A stretch of DNA of 64,000 nucleotides from contig JBQVOK010000001.1 in NCBI GenBank assembly GCA_052437175.1, forward strand, positions 1 to 64,000, written 5' to 3'. This DNA comes from JACVCJ01 sp052437175. GTDB lineage: Bacteria > Bacteroidota > Bacteroidia > CAIKAF01. A program made the translations under genes and the position numbers. A model generated the notes under the pieces. It made no database searches. It worked only from the letters and a program-made list of their open reading frames with translations, and was not told the DNA's origin. Positions 36,469-45,442 of the stretch are shown in pieces (within the stretch, counting starts at the first letter, position 1; every line of letters starts with the position of its first letter).

Positions 36469-37662
36469 ATGAAGTCAAAAAGACTACAAGTCCTTTCCTT
36501 CTTTCTTCTTTTATTACTGGCTGCCTGCGGCAAGGATACGCCGGCATTAGCGCCGGGGAAACAGCGTGGCGATTTTATTGACGCCGGTCCCGAAGGCCGC
36601 TTGGCCAAAGAAAAAGTAGTGGAATTCGTAAGCGAGGTGCCGCTTGCCGGCCTTGCCCAGTACGACGTAAAGTACCGTTACATTACTTACCGCACCGAGT
36701 TCGACGGTAAGGCCATCGATACCCGCGGTATGCTGCTGGTCCCCGACGGGCTGGACACCGCCTACCTGGTGGCCTACCTGCACGGTACACACGTTCCGCT
36801 GAAAGCCGCCGGGGCTGAAAAACAGACGCCTTCCAATTACAAAGGCGAGAGTGATAATTTCCTGGAACTGCGCAGCATCGGCCTTTCCCTGGCAACGAGC
36901 GGTTATACGGTGTTCCTGCCTGATTACATCGGTTACGGCATCACCGAAGATAAGGAGCATCCCTATGTATATTATCCCGAGCTTTTCAAACAGAATATAG
37001 ACGGACTGCTGGCCGCCAAGGATTACCTGAACGACAATGGCTATTATTACGACAACCGCCTGTTTATCACGGGCTGGTCGCAGGGGGCCGGAGCCTGCCT
37101 TTCGGCACATAAGTACGTACAGGAACAGTACCCGTCCGAGTTTACGGTGGTGGCCAGTTCCGGGCTGTCGGGACCCTATAATTTCCGGGCCTTTCTGCAG
37201 GACCTGTTCGATAAAAAAGACCAGGAGGTAAAATACGTAAGCATCTATTCCTGGGGCGTGTATACGGTAAATAAGTTCTCCGGCATCAAGCGGCCAACGG
37301 ATCAGCTCTGGTCTTACCCGGTGTACGATCAGTTTTCGGCGCTGATCACGCCTTCGCTGCGGCCGGACAAGATCTTCAACAATTATTTTATGGAACGCAT
37401 CCTCAACGGTTCGGATACCCAGATGCTCGGGGCCATTGCCGGCAATTCCTACCACGAAGGCTGGACGCCCGTGGGCAAGGTATTCCTGCACCACGGCGAT
37501 GCCGACGAGATCGTGCCCTACTTCAACTCAGTGGATGCCAAAACGGGGCTCACGGCCGCCGGGGGCGACGTAACGCTGTATACCTACCCGGGCGGCACAC
37601 ACGATTCGGAGCTGGATAAATACGTACTGAAAACCATTGACGATTTTAACACCCTGAAATAA
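36469..37662 (+). CDS. Lipoprotein alpha/beta hydrolase (secretory lipase/esterase-like)
   Basis: This 397-residue protein has a lipobox LLAAC with Cys20. The catalytic core has the nucleophile elbow GWSQGAG (Ser204), a likely acid in HHGDADEIVPY near residue 344 and a His in GGTHDSELD near residue 384, giving a full Ser-Asp-His triad. The fold order fits secretory lipase or prolyl-oligopeptidase-like esterases. Substrate is not shown by sequence. I start at the ATG at 36469, because the 25 codons upstream do not make a signal peptide. Its stop codon shares a base with the start of the PorP/SprF gene, so the two are likely co-transcribed. Confidence 0.85.
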   Translation: MKSKRLQVLSFFLLLLLAACGKDTPALAPGKQRGDFIDAGPEGRLAKEKVVEFVSEVPLAGLAQYDVKYRYITYRTEFDGKAIDTRGMLLVPDGLDTAYLVAYLHGTHVPLKAAGAEKQTPSNYKGESDNFLELRSIGLSLATSGYTVFLPDYIGYGITEDKEHPYVYYPELFKQNIDGLLAAKDYLNDNGYYYDNRLFITGWSQGAGACLSAHKYVQEQYPSEFTVVASSGLSGPYNFRAFLQDLFDKKDQEVKYVSIYSWGVYTVNKFSGIKRPTDQLWSYPVYDQFSALITPSLRPDKIFNNYFMERILNGSDTQMLGAIAGNSYHEGWTPVGKVFLHHGDADEIVPYFNSVDAKTGLTAAGGDVTLYTYPGGTHDSELDKYVLKTIDDFNTLK

Positions 37663-38528
37663 TGAGGAAACAACTGATCCTGCTCCTGGCCGGCTTCTGT
37701 GCCGCCGCTGCATCGTACGGACAGCAGCTGTTCCGTCCCTCCATGCATTTTTCGGATATGACCTATTACAACGTGGCTGCCGGCCCTATGGATACGGGCG
37801 CGCGCTTTCGTAATATGGCCTATTTCAAATACAAGATCGTGGATAACGATGTGTGGAACAAGCAACCGAATGTATACCTGAGTCACCTGGGTTACGTAAA
37901 ACGCATCGGCGGGTTTTACTCGGCCGGCTATTTGTTCGATGGCTATTCGTACTACAACCGTCACACGATCTATGCCGGTTATACGTATGAGATCAAGTTG
38001 CCGAAGACACACCGTATCGCCATTGGGGTGCGGGGAGTATTCAATTTCGATGTAGTGAACTGGAACAAGGTACCGCAGTCGGGCCGCAAGGGTAGCACCT
38101 TTTATTTTGATCCCGACCTGGACGTAGGCATACAGTACCGTGTAAAAGGCCTGGCCCTGGGCTTTTCGGTAAAGAACACCATCGGCACTACGCGCAAGGT
38201 GGACGGAGAGGAGCTGCTGCGCAACCAGCGGGAGTTCTACGCCAACCTGTCCTACGCGTTCAATATTAAGGATAAGGTAGTGATTGCGCCGTATACCCTG
38301 GTGTATATGCGTCCGGGTTTTGGTTTGGACGCCGGTTTGTACCTCGATTTCTGGAAGCGCGTGAACGTATCGTATATGTTCCGCCTGACGGAATTCCGCC
38401 ACGTATATATGGCCGGGGTGCGGGTGTACAAGGGTTTGGCTGTGGGGGTGGGCATCGACCATTCCCAGCTGCATAAGGATTTGAACTTTGACCTGATGCT
38501 GAGCCACAACTTCGGCAAACGCAGGTAG
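37662..38528 (+). CDS. PorP/SprF-family type IX secretion membrane protein
   Basis: This 288-residue protein has a signal peptide (LILLLAGFCAAAASYGQQ). An outer membrane beta-barrel pattern follows: FRPSMHFSDMTYYNVAAGP at the N-terminus, repeated alternating strands such as RVKGLALGFSVKNT and YRLTE-like ends, and a C-terminus ending LMLSHNFGKRR. These features fit PorP/SprF proteins, which work with T9SS substrates that carry type B sorting domains or with gliding components. The T9SS cargo in this window carries type A domains, so direct pairing is not shown. It follows the lipase gene with a one-base overlap. Confidence 0.75.
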   Translation: MRKQLILLLAGFCAAAASYGQQLFRPSMHFSDMTYYNVAAGPMDTGARFRNMAYFKYKIVDNDVWNKQPNVYLSHLGYVKRIGGFYSAGYLFDGYSYYNRHTIYAGYTYEIKLPKTHRIAIGVRGVFNFDVVNWNKVPQSGRKGSTFYFDPDLDVGIQYRVKGLALGFSVKNTIGTTRKVDGEELLRNQREFYANLSYAFNIKDKVVIAPYTLVYMRPGFGLDAGLYLDFWKRVNVSYMFRLTEFRHVYMAGVRVYKGLAVGVGIDHSQLHKDLNFDLMLSHNFGKRR

Positions 38529-38723
38529 CGTAAAACAATACACAAAACAGCCTTCTGTATGCACATACGTAACTGCATGCGGCCCTATTCGCTGTGTGTT
38601 TAGGAACGAAAAGCGTACCTTAGCCCAACGAAAACCAATCAACCCGCTTCCGCAAACGCGAATACGAAAAGGAGCGTACGCAGCCTGCAAAGGCACGTAC
38701 ACATACGGAAGCCGAACGAACCG

Positions 38724-39677
38724 ATGGAAAAGACAACAGGCAAATCGATCCGCATCTACCTCAAAGACGGTACGGTATCCGGCATAAAGATCGCCGAAGT
38801 GGTAAACCAGACCATACAGGCCACGGCATGTCCGCGCAGCAAGGTGGCCGAGCTGCTGAGCGAAGAGGACATACAGATGCCCGGTGTGTATTTCCTGTTT
38901 GGGTATGAAGAAGAGACCAATTTCCCCAAGGTGTACATAGGCGAGGGCGAGCACATCCACAAGCGCATTGCAGAACACGTACGCAGCAAGGACTTCTGGA
39001 ACGAGCTGGTGATCTTTACCGCCAAGGACGAGAACCTGCTGAAATCGCATGCCAAATACCTGGAGAGCCGCTGCATACAGATCGCTTCCGGCAACCATAT
39101 TTACCGGCTGGACAACCAGAACCAGTCGCAACCACCCCAGCTGCCCCGTGCCGACCGCGACGCCATGGAAGAGTACCTCTATTACATGAAGCTGCTGCTG
39201 GGCGTGTTAGGCTACCGCCTGCTGGAAGACGTATCGCGCATGCCGCACTTCTATTACCACAGCGACCTGGATGCCGATACCCCCAGGACCGAAGAACCGG
39301 CCACCACCTACAACAAATACCTGGTGCGCGAATCGGAGGAACTGAGTGTGCAGCGCCTGTACCTGAACCTGTCTGCAGGCCTGAGTGCCGAAGCTTATAT
39401 CGACGGAGACGGCATTGTTGTGCTGAAAGGCTCCGAAGCGGCCCTGCATACCCAGGCCAGTCTTTCTGCCGGCTACGTAAGCCTGCGCCAGCAACTGATC
39501 GACAACGGGGTACTGCGCCCGGAGGGGGAGAAGTACATTTTCCAGTCCAACTACCTGTTTTACACACCCTCCCCGGCGGCCTCCATCATTGCGGGCTACA
39601 ACCTGAGCGGCCGCCAGTACTGGAAGAACAAGTCCGGGCAGAGTTTACGGGTAATGGAGGAGGAGATGTTTCGGTAA
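38724..39677 (+). CDS. GIY-YIG nuclease-domain protein with DUF4357-like C-terminus
   Basis: This 317-residue protein has the GIY-YIG motif pair at about residues 52-76 (PGVYFLFGYEE and KVYIGEGEHIHKRI). The catalytic-helix Arg and a following Glu are in place (KSHAKYLESRC). The C-terminal 110 residues fit DUF4357, reading LSAGYVSLRQQLIDNGVL and later SIIAGYNLSGRQYWKN. Proteins of this form are cytoplasmic and often found near restriction or defence genes, but their target is not known. It ends 19 bases before a small secreted-protein gene. Confidence 0.8.
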   Translation: MEKTTGKSIRIYLKDGTVSGIKIAEVVNQTIQATACPRSKVAELLSEEDIQMPGVYFLFGYEEETNFPKVYIGEGEHIHKRIAEHVRSKDFWNELVIFTAKDENLLKSHAKYLESRCIQIASGNHIYRLDNQNQSQPPQLPRADRDAMEEYLYYMKLLLGVLGYRLLEDVSRMPHFYYHSDLDADTPRTEEPATTYNKYLVRESEELSVQRLYLNLSAGLSAEAYIDGDGIVVLKGSEAALHTQASLSAGYVSLRQQLIDNGVLRPEGEKYIFQSNYLFYTPSPAASIIAGYNLSGRQYWKNKSGQSLRVMEEEMFR

Positions 39678-39695
39678 ATGTGTACTTTAGGGGGT

Positions 39696-40148
39696 ATGAA
39701 ACGTTTCTTTTACCTTATCGCATACCTTATCACCGTTTTACAGGCCTCCGCCCAGGCCGGCCGTTTTGAGACCGTTATTTCCGTAGGCCGTGCCGACCTT
39801 TTCGTGCTGAAGACCGGCACCAAAGTCATCTACAAGCAATACTGCGATCCTCAAAAAGATTCCGTGATCACCAATGGCATGGTCACTTTTAAAAATTGCT
39901 ATGCCAATGGTATAAAGTGTACGCACATTATGCACTTTCGCGATACACTGCTGCAACGGCAATACATTATAAGCAAAAGTAAAAAGCAGCTGTGGGCCAT
40001 ATTGCAGTATATAGACCCGGCCATACAAGCCGATACCCAAACGTATTATGCCTTCTGGAAGTCCTTACCCAAAGGCCGGGTTCTGCGCTCTGAAAAGGCG
40101 GATTACATCATTTTCAAGACGGGCAGGGGATGGGTGATGGAGTTTTGA
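39696..40148 (+). CDS. Small secreted protein of unknown function
   Basis: The chosen ATG at 39696 gives 150 residues with a signal peptide MKRFFYLIAYLITVLQASAQ. A longer frame from 39678 adds six residues ahead of the signal and is less likely. The mature part is charged and beta-rich (DLFVLKTGTKVIYKQYCD) with no recognised motif. Function is unknown. It follows the GIY-YIG gene closely and ends 13 bases before a convergent gene. Confidence 0.6.
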   Translation: MKRFFYLIAYLITVLQASAQAGRFETVISVGRADLFVLKTGTKVIYKQYCDPQKDSVITNGMVTFKNCYANGIKCTHIMHFRDTLLQRQYIISKSKKQLWAILQYIDPAIQADTQTYYAFWKSLPKGRVLRSEKADYIIFKTGRGWVMEF

Positions 40149-40160
40149 GGGATAATTGCT

Positions 40161-41879
40161 TTAACGAACCGACTTTTTATAGGAAGGTATATGTTGCTTT
40201 AGGTACTTACGTAAAGCAGGATCGCAGGCATAAACAAATGTACCACGGATTCCCCGGTACATCATATTTCTATAAATGTTTACGATGAATTTTTTTAGCG
40301 TTTCCGGCGTAGTGCCTTTCTTCCCATTAACATCATAGTATGAGTTCGGATCAATTTCTATACTATGAGTTTCGGGGTTATAGCTTATTTCACGTCCGAA
40401 TATAACTCCTGCATAGTTCAGGTCATATCCCATTGTAGTATGAACACACCCTATTTCATTGCCTGCGTTTGGAGAATGTATCCAACTTTTACTTACCTGG
40501 TTCCACTGAAATTCCAAACCTTCTATTTCAATGTCCATCTTACTTTTATCCTTTTTGGACGCCCAGTACCAGGCATACCCGGCTATCATGCGGCATAGTT
40601 TATATTTTGCCTCTCTTTTGTCGAGTTCTTTTTTCATATCCCGAAGGCTGTCAAAGAACAATAATTCATATTCTTTCGGCTTATATACATCTTTACTGAT
40701 TCTTTCCAAACTCAGTAATTCATTTACAAAGCTCATATAGTCATCGCCTCCCATTACCCGCATTTGTGAATGCAGTTTTAAACGTAAGGTGCCAGGACGA
40801 TTAAGAATAGTAAGAAAATCTGTCTCGCTGACATCTGAAGGACGTATGGATTGATCCCGGTCATAGAAGAAAATTTGGTTCTTACTCTTTAACTGAACCC
40901 AGTCGAGCTCATTACCAGACTTGCCAAGCTCTAATTCTGAATTATATTTCTGAAAGGTTCTAGTCCACATCTGGTTTATATCCTGACGTAAACGATGAGC
41001 CTCGTCAATGATTAAAAGATCATACACTTCAGAACTGTGAAAAAGTTCTGGAGGGCTCATTACTGTAACTTTATCCAAGCGATATATCTTCTTCAATTCC
41101 TTTTGCAGAGTATCCTTAAGAGACTGCATGGATACAACAATGGCAATATTGGCATTAGGATATCTTTCCTGAAACTCTTTTATATATCGTACTTCAGTTA
41201 GTGCGTTATTGCCTGTATCAATATCGTCATCAAAGTATATATCAGATTTTAGTAGCTTTATAAGGTAAATAGCTAATACAGTTTTACCGGTTCCTGCATT
41301 CCCCTCAATAAATATCCGGTTTGATCCTTTCGTAGTTAATCCTTCTAATATGGTTAACAAGGACTGATACTGACCTTCATTTAAAGACCTGAAGGGCGAA
41401 AACTTAAAAGCTTCAGAGTTCTCAATATCAAGTATAGAATTATGTACGATCTTTTTTTGAAGAAGCTTCTCCCAGATTTGACTGAAAAGATCCCGGTAGT
41501 TTTTACGTTCATAGTAATTATGTGTCCTTTGACCATAATTACCGTTTAATAGCTTGTATTTACCCTCAGCCGAGATATACTGGATAAGGCTTGACTCGAT
41601 ATCTAGTGTGGCAGATTTGTTAAACCGGTCAGACGCAATAATTGAAATCTGATTGAGTTTGCTCGTTTTCTCAGGGTTCGAAAGATGACTTTTTATGCGG
41701 GTTAGGGCATTCGCTGATTCGCCGACATAAGCTATCTTTTCCTTTCTGGCCTCTATAAAGTATACAATGGGCCACTGGTTTTTTACCCAGAGGTTTTGTT
41801 CTATTCGGCTAAGTGATTCCTTATTAAATGGGTATGGGTTAGATACCTCAATTACCACCTCACTGATGGGTTGCTTCAT
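40161..41879 (-). CDS. GIY-YIG-DUF2075 fusion ATPase (Schlafen group-type helicase-like)
   Basis: This 572-residue protein has an N-terminal GIY-YIG-like module (about residues 37-110: PIVYFIEARKEKIAYVGES). A DUF2075 P-loop domain follows, with Walker A GNAGTGKT (193-200) and Walker B DLLIIDEAHRL (about 287-297). Later family motifs are HSQMR and, near the C-terminus, GCVHTTMGYDLNYAGVIFG and RNMMYRGIRGTFVYACD. DUF2075 proteins are DNA/RNA helicase-like and often sit in defence islands. The fused nuclease-like module could cut nucleic acid that the motor moves on. It overlaps the MazG-like gene by 4 bases (ATGA), so both proteins are translated together. Confidence 0.85.
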   Translation of the reverse strand: MKQPISEVVIEVSNPYPFNKESLSRIEQNLWVKNQWPIVYFIEARKEKIAYVGESANALTRIKSHLSNPEKTSKLNQISIIASDRFNKSATLDIESSLIQYISAEGKYKLLNGNYGQRTHNYYERKNYRDLFSQIWEKLLQKKIVHNSILDIENSEAFKFSPFRSLNEGQYQSLLTILEGLTTKGSNRIFIEGNAGTGKTVLAIYLIKLLKSDIYFDDDIDTGNNALTEVRYIKEFQERYPNANIAIVVSMQSLKDTLQKELKKIYRLDKVTVMSPPELFHSSEVYDLLIIDEAHRLRQDINQMWTRTFQKYNSELELGKSGNELDWVQLKSKNQIFFYDRDQSIRPSDVSETDFLTILNRPGTLRLKLHSQMRVMGGDDYMSFVNELLSLERISKDVYKPKEYELLFFDSLRDMKKELDKREAKYKLCRMIAGYAWYWASKKDKSKMDIEIEGLEFQWNQVSKSWIHSPNAGNEIGCVHTTMGYDLNYAGVIFGREISYNPETHSIEIDPNSYYDVNGKKGTTPETLKKFIVNIYRNMMYRGIRGTFVYACDPALRKYLKQHIPSYKKSVR

Positions 41880-42205
41880 AGTTCGTTATATTTCTTTGCC
41901 GTTCCCCTGGCCTTATCCACCGGGTATTTTTCGCCGTTCTTTTTCATCTTATCCAGCATGATCTGCTTTACGTCCAGCTGGTATTTGTCAGCCAGCAGAA
42001 AGGCATAGTTGAGCACATCAGCAAGTTCTTCCTTTACTTTTTCCAGGTTAGCATCTTCCGCATTCTTCCATAAAAACAATTCCAGCAGTTCTCCGGCTTC
42101 TACATTAATAGCCAGGGCAAGGTCTTTAGCATTGTGAAACTGCTCCCAGTCACGCTCGTTACGGAATTGTACCAGTTCCTGCATTATAGTTTCAATATCG
42201 GTCAT
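41876..42205 (-). CDS. MazG-like nucleotide pyrophosphohydrolase
   Basis: This 109-residue protein has the all-alpha NTP-PPase pattern of the MazG-like or RS21-C6-type family: FRNERDWEQFH, NVEAGELLELFLW and KEELADVLNYAFLLAD. The second and third contain the EExxE and ExxD metal-binding motifs in usual order. It probably hydrolyses a nucleoside triphosphate to the monophosphate. Coupling to the DUF2075 gene suggests it supplies or removes a nucleotide relevant to that ATPase's action, which is inference. Length is typical of the short single-domain class. Confidence 0.85.
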   Translation of the reverse strand: MTDIETIMQELVQFRNERDWEQFHNAKDLALAINVEAGELLELFLWKNAEDANLEKVKEELADVLNYAFLLADKYQLDVKQIMLDKMKKNGEKYPVDKARGTAKKYNEL

Positions 42206-42310
42206 GCGCCTGTATTTTAGTTCGAATGTAGGAAAAATATGGGAGATGACTTATGAATTGAATTATAGGGAGTATGCCTTATATTTATAACGTAACATCA
42301 ATCAGACTTT

Positions 42311-42961
42311 ATGGAAAGTACTAAAGCAAAAGAAGAATTATGCTGTCTTTGTGGAGTAAGAACGGCGAAGACGAAAGAACATGTTCCACCGAAAGGAATT
42401 TTTGTTCCGCCGCGGCCAAGTAATCTAATAACGGTTCCTGCATGTTGGGAATGCAATAATGGGTCATCTGATTATGACGAGAGATTTAAGGCTTATCTCG
42501 GATTACATGTAGCAAGATTTGGCCCAGAAGGGGAGAAGGTGTTCAGGTATATCCTTCGATCCATAAATCATAATCGAAAGCTTAAAAGGGAAGTTATTGA
42601 CAAAATAAAACCTGTTTACCTAACGACAAAATCAGGAATAATACATGACAAGAAGTTTGGAATAGAATGGGATCATGAAGCGCATGACAAGATCATAGAA
42701 AAAATAGTCAAGGGACTCTTTTACCATTGTTTTAATGAGATTGTGGCTGGTAAAGCTACCATTCAGGTTCAGTGGTTTAGAACATTTCCTGATCTTAGAA
42801 TGGAATTGGATAAAGCCACAATTGGTGATGGCGCCTTTACGTATTGGTATCGTCAGGCAGAAGATGCTCCTTTAGCATCAATTTGGGCATTCGAGTTTTA
42901 CAATGGGCACTGGGCAGGAGGATATACTTTACCTATTTTAGAAAAACATCTGGATTTATAA
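42311..42961 (+). CDS. HNH-type zinc protein
   Basis: This 216-residue protein carries two zinc-knuckle cysteine pairs: CCLCG at residues 11-15 and CWECNN at 45-50. The segment KEHVPPKGIF lies between them, with the candidate HNH His24. The spacing and the terminal Asn fit the HNH/ENDO-VII fold. The remaining 150 residues show no further domain. It is on the plus strand, divergent from the MazG/DUF2075 pair and convergent with the unknown 441-residue gene, whose 3' end it overlaps by about 29 bases. A nuclease role is likely but not proven by the sequence. Confidence 0.65.
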   Translation: MESTKAKEELCCLCGVRTAKTKEHVPPKGIFVPPRPSNLITVPACWECNNGSSDYDERFKAYLGLHVARFGPEGEKVFRYILRSINHNRKLKREVIDKIKPVYLTTKSGIIHDKKFGIEWDHEAHDKIIEKIVKGLFYHCFNEIVAGKATIQVQWFRTFPDLRMELDKATIGDGAFTYWYRQAEDAPLASIWAFEFYNGHWAGGYTLPILEKHLDL

Positions 42962-44258
42962 TAAGTCTTCTAACAATTTGCCAATCTGCTTCTTCTTCTA
43001 CAGTCATATTTTTATTTATTGCAAGACCTTTCATTTTTATATAGAACCTATTATAAAACCCCTTCAGAGCTTTAGTATATTCTATATCAGTATTTTCAAT
43101 TTTGAAGTCTGAGTAGCTTATTGTAAAGCCTGAGTTTGAATCAAAACTTACATCAAGAATTATTTCTTCTGATAAAATTAATGGTGTATAATCTGTGGTT
43201 TCGAGTAAATTAGTGGTAATGTTCCAATCAGCAGATTTCATTTGTTGTTTTACAAGAGTAGTCTTATGTATTTTCCCTCCTTGTGCACTTCGCTTATGGA
43301 TGATAAAGTTCTCTAACTCTCCTATGTCCTCTTGACTGGGAGGTCTTGTTGTAAGTAATCTTTTGCGCTGCTTATTAATAATTTTATTAGCAAATCTTTT
43401 GCTTAAGTCTGTGTCATAATACCCGACTTTATATGAAGCATTGGCAGATTTTATTTTTGAAAGAGGTCTAAATATCTCATTAATTTCTTCTTCAGAGTAT
43501 ACATCTTTTATTGCGTCAATATCGTGATCTGCCAATGGATTTGTAAATATTTCGTTGTGATATTTTATAATTATTGCAGCCTTTAATTCGGTTGTTTCTT
43601 CGCTTTCGCTATTTCTTGAGAGAAAGTCATTTGCTATTGAAAATTTAAAACTTCCATAGGCGGAGCTTGTAATTAAGGGATTAACTATTTGATCAATATT
43701 ATTTCTAATTGCTTGTTCAGCGTCAGGATGTTTTGTCTCAAGTAAATGTTTGAACGTAGAGATGGCATAAGCTTTTAATGACTTTATGTAGTTATTCGCA
43801 AAATCCTTAAATGCTTCCAAGCTAACGGATGTGCCAAAGGTAGGGTTGGCAGGCTCAAGTACATAATGAACACTCCTTTGTCTCAGAATATTTAAATAAG
43901 TAAATTCAGTATTTACTGTTCTTGTATCGATTTTATTAAAGGAAATAGCAAGTTCTAATGCATCGTTGAGTTGACCGATTATAAATTCATCTTTTGAATT
44001 AAGCAAGCCAAAAAAAATAAATTTTTTAGCTTCTTCAATTTTTCCGGCTTTGATATTGAGAAAAGCTGCACTACGGATAATTACACTACGAGTGGGTTCT
44101 AAATCAGGTTTATCAAAATAGAATTCTGCTACTTTACTTTCCAGTTCTGCAGCTGTAATATAATGTCCCAAGGCTTCTGCAAAAGCACCCTTTTCTAAAG
44201 CCTGTCTGGCCTTGAAAGAATAATCCATAGCCTCCTGATGAATTACTTTAGGTTTCAT
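42933..44258 (-). CDS. Unknown 441-residue protein, helical-repeat N-terminus
   Basis: No family is recognised. The first 110 residues look like helical repeats of the TPR type (FKARQALEKGAFAEALGHYI then AAFLNIKAGKIEEAKKFIFF). The middle is helix-rich, and residues 350-440 include beta-rich segments such as EIILDVSFDSNSGFTISYSD. The gene is AT-rich. It overlaps the upstream 180-residue gene by 4 bases and ends inside the 3' end of the convergent HNH gene. The pair therefore makes two parts of one module. Placement among defence-like genes hints at a phage-defence or mobile-element role, but there is no direct evidence. Confidence 0.7.
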   Translation of the reverse strand: MKPKVIHQEAMDYSFKARQALEKGAFAEALGHYITAAELESKVAEFYFDKPDLEPTRSVIIRSAAFLNIKAGKIEEAKKFIFFGLLNSKDEFIIGQLNDALELAISFNKIDTRTVNTEFTYLNILRQRSVHYVLEPANPTFGTSVSLEAFKDFANNYIKSLKAYAISTFKHLLETKHPDAEQAIRNNIDQIVNPLITSSAYGSFKFSIANDFLSRNSESEETTELKAAIIIKYHNEIFTNPLADHDIDAIKDVYSEEEINEIFRPLSKIKSANASYKVGYYDTDLSKRFANKIINKQRKRLLTTRPPSQEDIGELENFIIHKRSAQGGKIHKTTLVKQQMKSADWNITTNLLETTDYTPLILSEEIILDVSFDSNSGFTISYSDFKIENTDIEYTKALKGFYNRFYIKMKGLAINKNMTVEEEADWQIVRRLIINPDVFLK

Positions 44259-44797
44259 TTATGCTCTTTTTTAATTGTTTTGGGATGACTGAATAGAGTT
44301 ACAATAATTGAGGACGGTTTATCATGTTGACGACCCTTTTTTATTTGAGAATGTTTAGTACTAATTCTTTTTTTTAAAGTGTTATTTTTTGATTCTTGTA
44401 AGATGCCTGAGATTTCAACATAATGAAAATCGTCCATAAAGTTTAGGTCATCATCATCAGGTATACTCTTTTTAAATCGGTAGTCGACTCCATCCCCAAT
44501 TTCTGATTGTTCAACATAGCTATAGTCCAGTAAAGTTGACATTACGAACCATGCTAAAGCAACACCACCATGATTTGCCATCTCTGTTTCTTCTTTCATG
44601 GCAGCTTTTGAAAAATTAGAGTTCCAGGTGATTTTTATTTTCGTGGAGACGCCTTGTAATTCAAAATCAAAATCAGCTTCTGAGTTTGTGTGAAATTTAT
44701 CAAGTGCTACGGCAGCCCATTGATTGCATGTATCAATTTGCGCAGATGTTGGGCCGAATAGCTTAATCTTTGTGTTATCAAGGTGGTAGTTTTGCAT
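44255..44797 (-). CDS. Unknown 180-residue protein, partner of the 441-residue protein
   Basis: No family is recognised. The centre holds VDYRFKKS and then HYVEISGIL, an Asp followed by Glu-x-Ser on a hydrophobic strand. This faintly recalls the metal-binding strand pair of PD-(D/E)XK nucleases but lacks the usual Lys, so I treat it only as a hint. The C-terminus is very basic (KNNTLKKRISTKHSQIKKGR), fitting nucleic-acid contact. It lies 25 bases after XRE copy 2 and overlaps the downstream 441-residue gene, so all three are likely one transcript. Confidence 0.7.
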   Translation of the reverse strand: MQNYHLDNTKIKLFGPTSAQIDTCNQWAAVALDKFHTNSEADFDFELQGVSTKIKITWNSNFSKAAMKEETEMANHGGVALAWFVMSTLLDYSYVEQSEIGDGVDYRFKKSIPDDDDLNFMDDFHYVEISGILQESKNNTLKKRISTKHSQIKKGRQHDKPSSIIVTLFSHPKTIKKEHK

Positions 44798-44822
44798 ATT
44801 TAATAGGCTAAGATTTCAATTT

Positions 44823-45227
44823 TTACTTCCCCTCCATCAACCGCTCCAGCCTTGCCATCATCTCATCCTTTTCTTTGAGCATGCGCTCATACAGCGCCAT
44901 CTTTTCCTCGTGCAGTTTTCTTATTTCTTCCAGGGGATTTATATGGATCGTACCGTAGTTAAATGCATTATCACCAAAGGTACTGGCAATCACATTTACT
45001 GCATTTTCCTCATCAAAATTCTGAATCGCCTCCACAGGTAGTTTCAGTACTTCGGCGATCTGTTTCAGGATGTTGTCTTCAATGGTTTCGCGCTGTTCCA
45101 GCAGGGAGATCTTTTGCTGGTTCCAGTCTTCGCCCAGTTCCCAGGCAAGGGCGTCCTGCTTTATGCCTAACATTTCGCGGAAGCGTTTAATGTTGCGGCC
45201 CTGGTGTATTTTAGTGCTGTTGCGCAT
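44823..45227 (-). CDS. XRE-family helix-turn-helix regulator, copy 2
   Basis: This 134-residue protein is nearly identical to copy 1 (3165-3581) from residue 8 to about residue 85. It has the same HTH (HQGRNIKRFREMLGIKQ and WNQQKISLLEQRE) and the same linker PVEAIQNFDEE. The two differ at the very N-terminus, in a 4-residue deletion after WELGE, and in the last 45 residues, where a different coiled-coil-like tail appears (ALYERMLKEKDEMMARLERL). It should bind similar DNA but may form its own oligomer. It heads a likely operon with the two unknown genes and has a 15-unit repeat array about 225 bases upstream. Confidence 0.85.
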   Translation of the reverse strand: MRNSTKIHQGRNIKRFREMLGIKQDALAWELGEDWNQQKISLLEQRETIEDNILKQIAEVLKLPVEAIQNFDEENAVNVIASTFGDNAFNYGTIHINPLEEIRKLHEEKMALYERMLKEKDEMMARLERLMEGK

Positions 45228-45442
45228 TTGGTAAAGATTTAGGTGTTAAAGATATGCTTTTTAAGGGATAGCTAATATAGGGGTTTTGTGGTAATTTACC
45301 GCTGGTGGCTTCGTTTTTGTGCCTGTGTTTTTGCCGCGTCCTTACCGGGTAAAGGAATGCGTAGATTACGGCGGCCGCTTGTTGGCCCGAGGTTCCCCAC
45401 GCCGGCAAAGCGCCCGCTATGTAGTATAAGCCCGCTTTAACA

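Noticed and set aside
37584..39131. 515-codon minus-strand open frame across the PorP/SprF and GIY-YIG genes
   Set aside because: It runs through two well-supported genes and the gap between them. Its translation is rich in Val, His, Gln and Arg with no motif, typical of shadow frames here.
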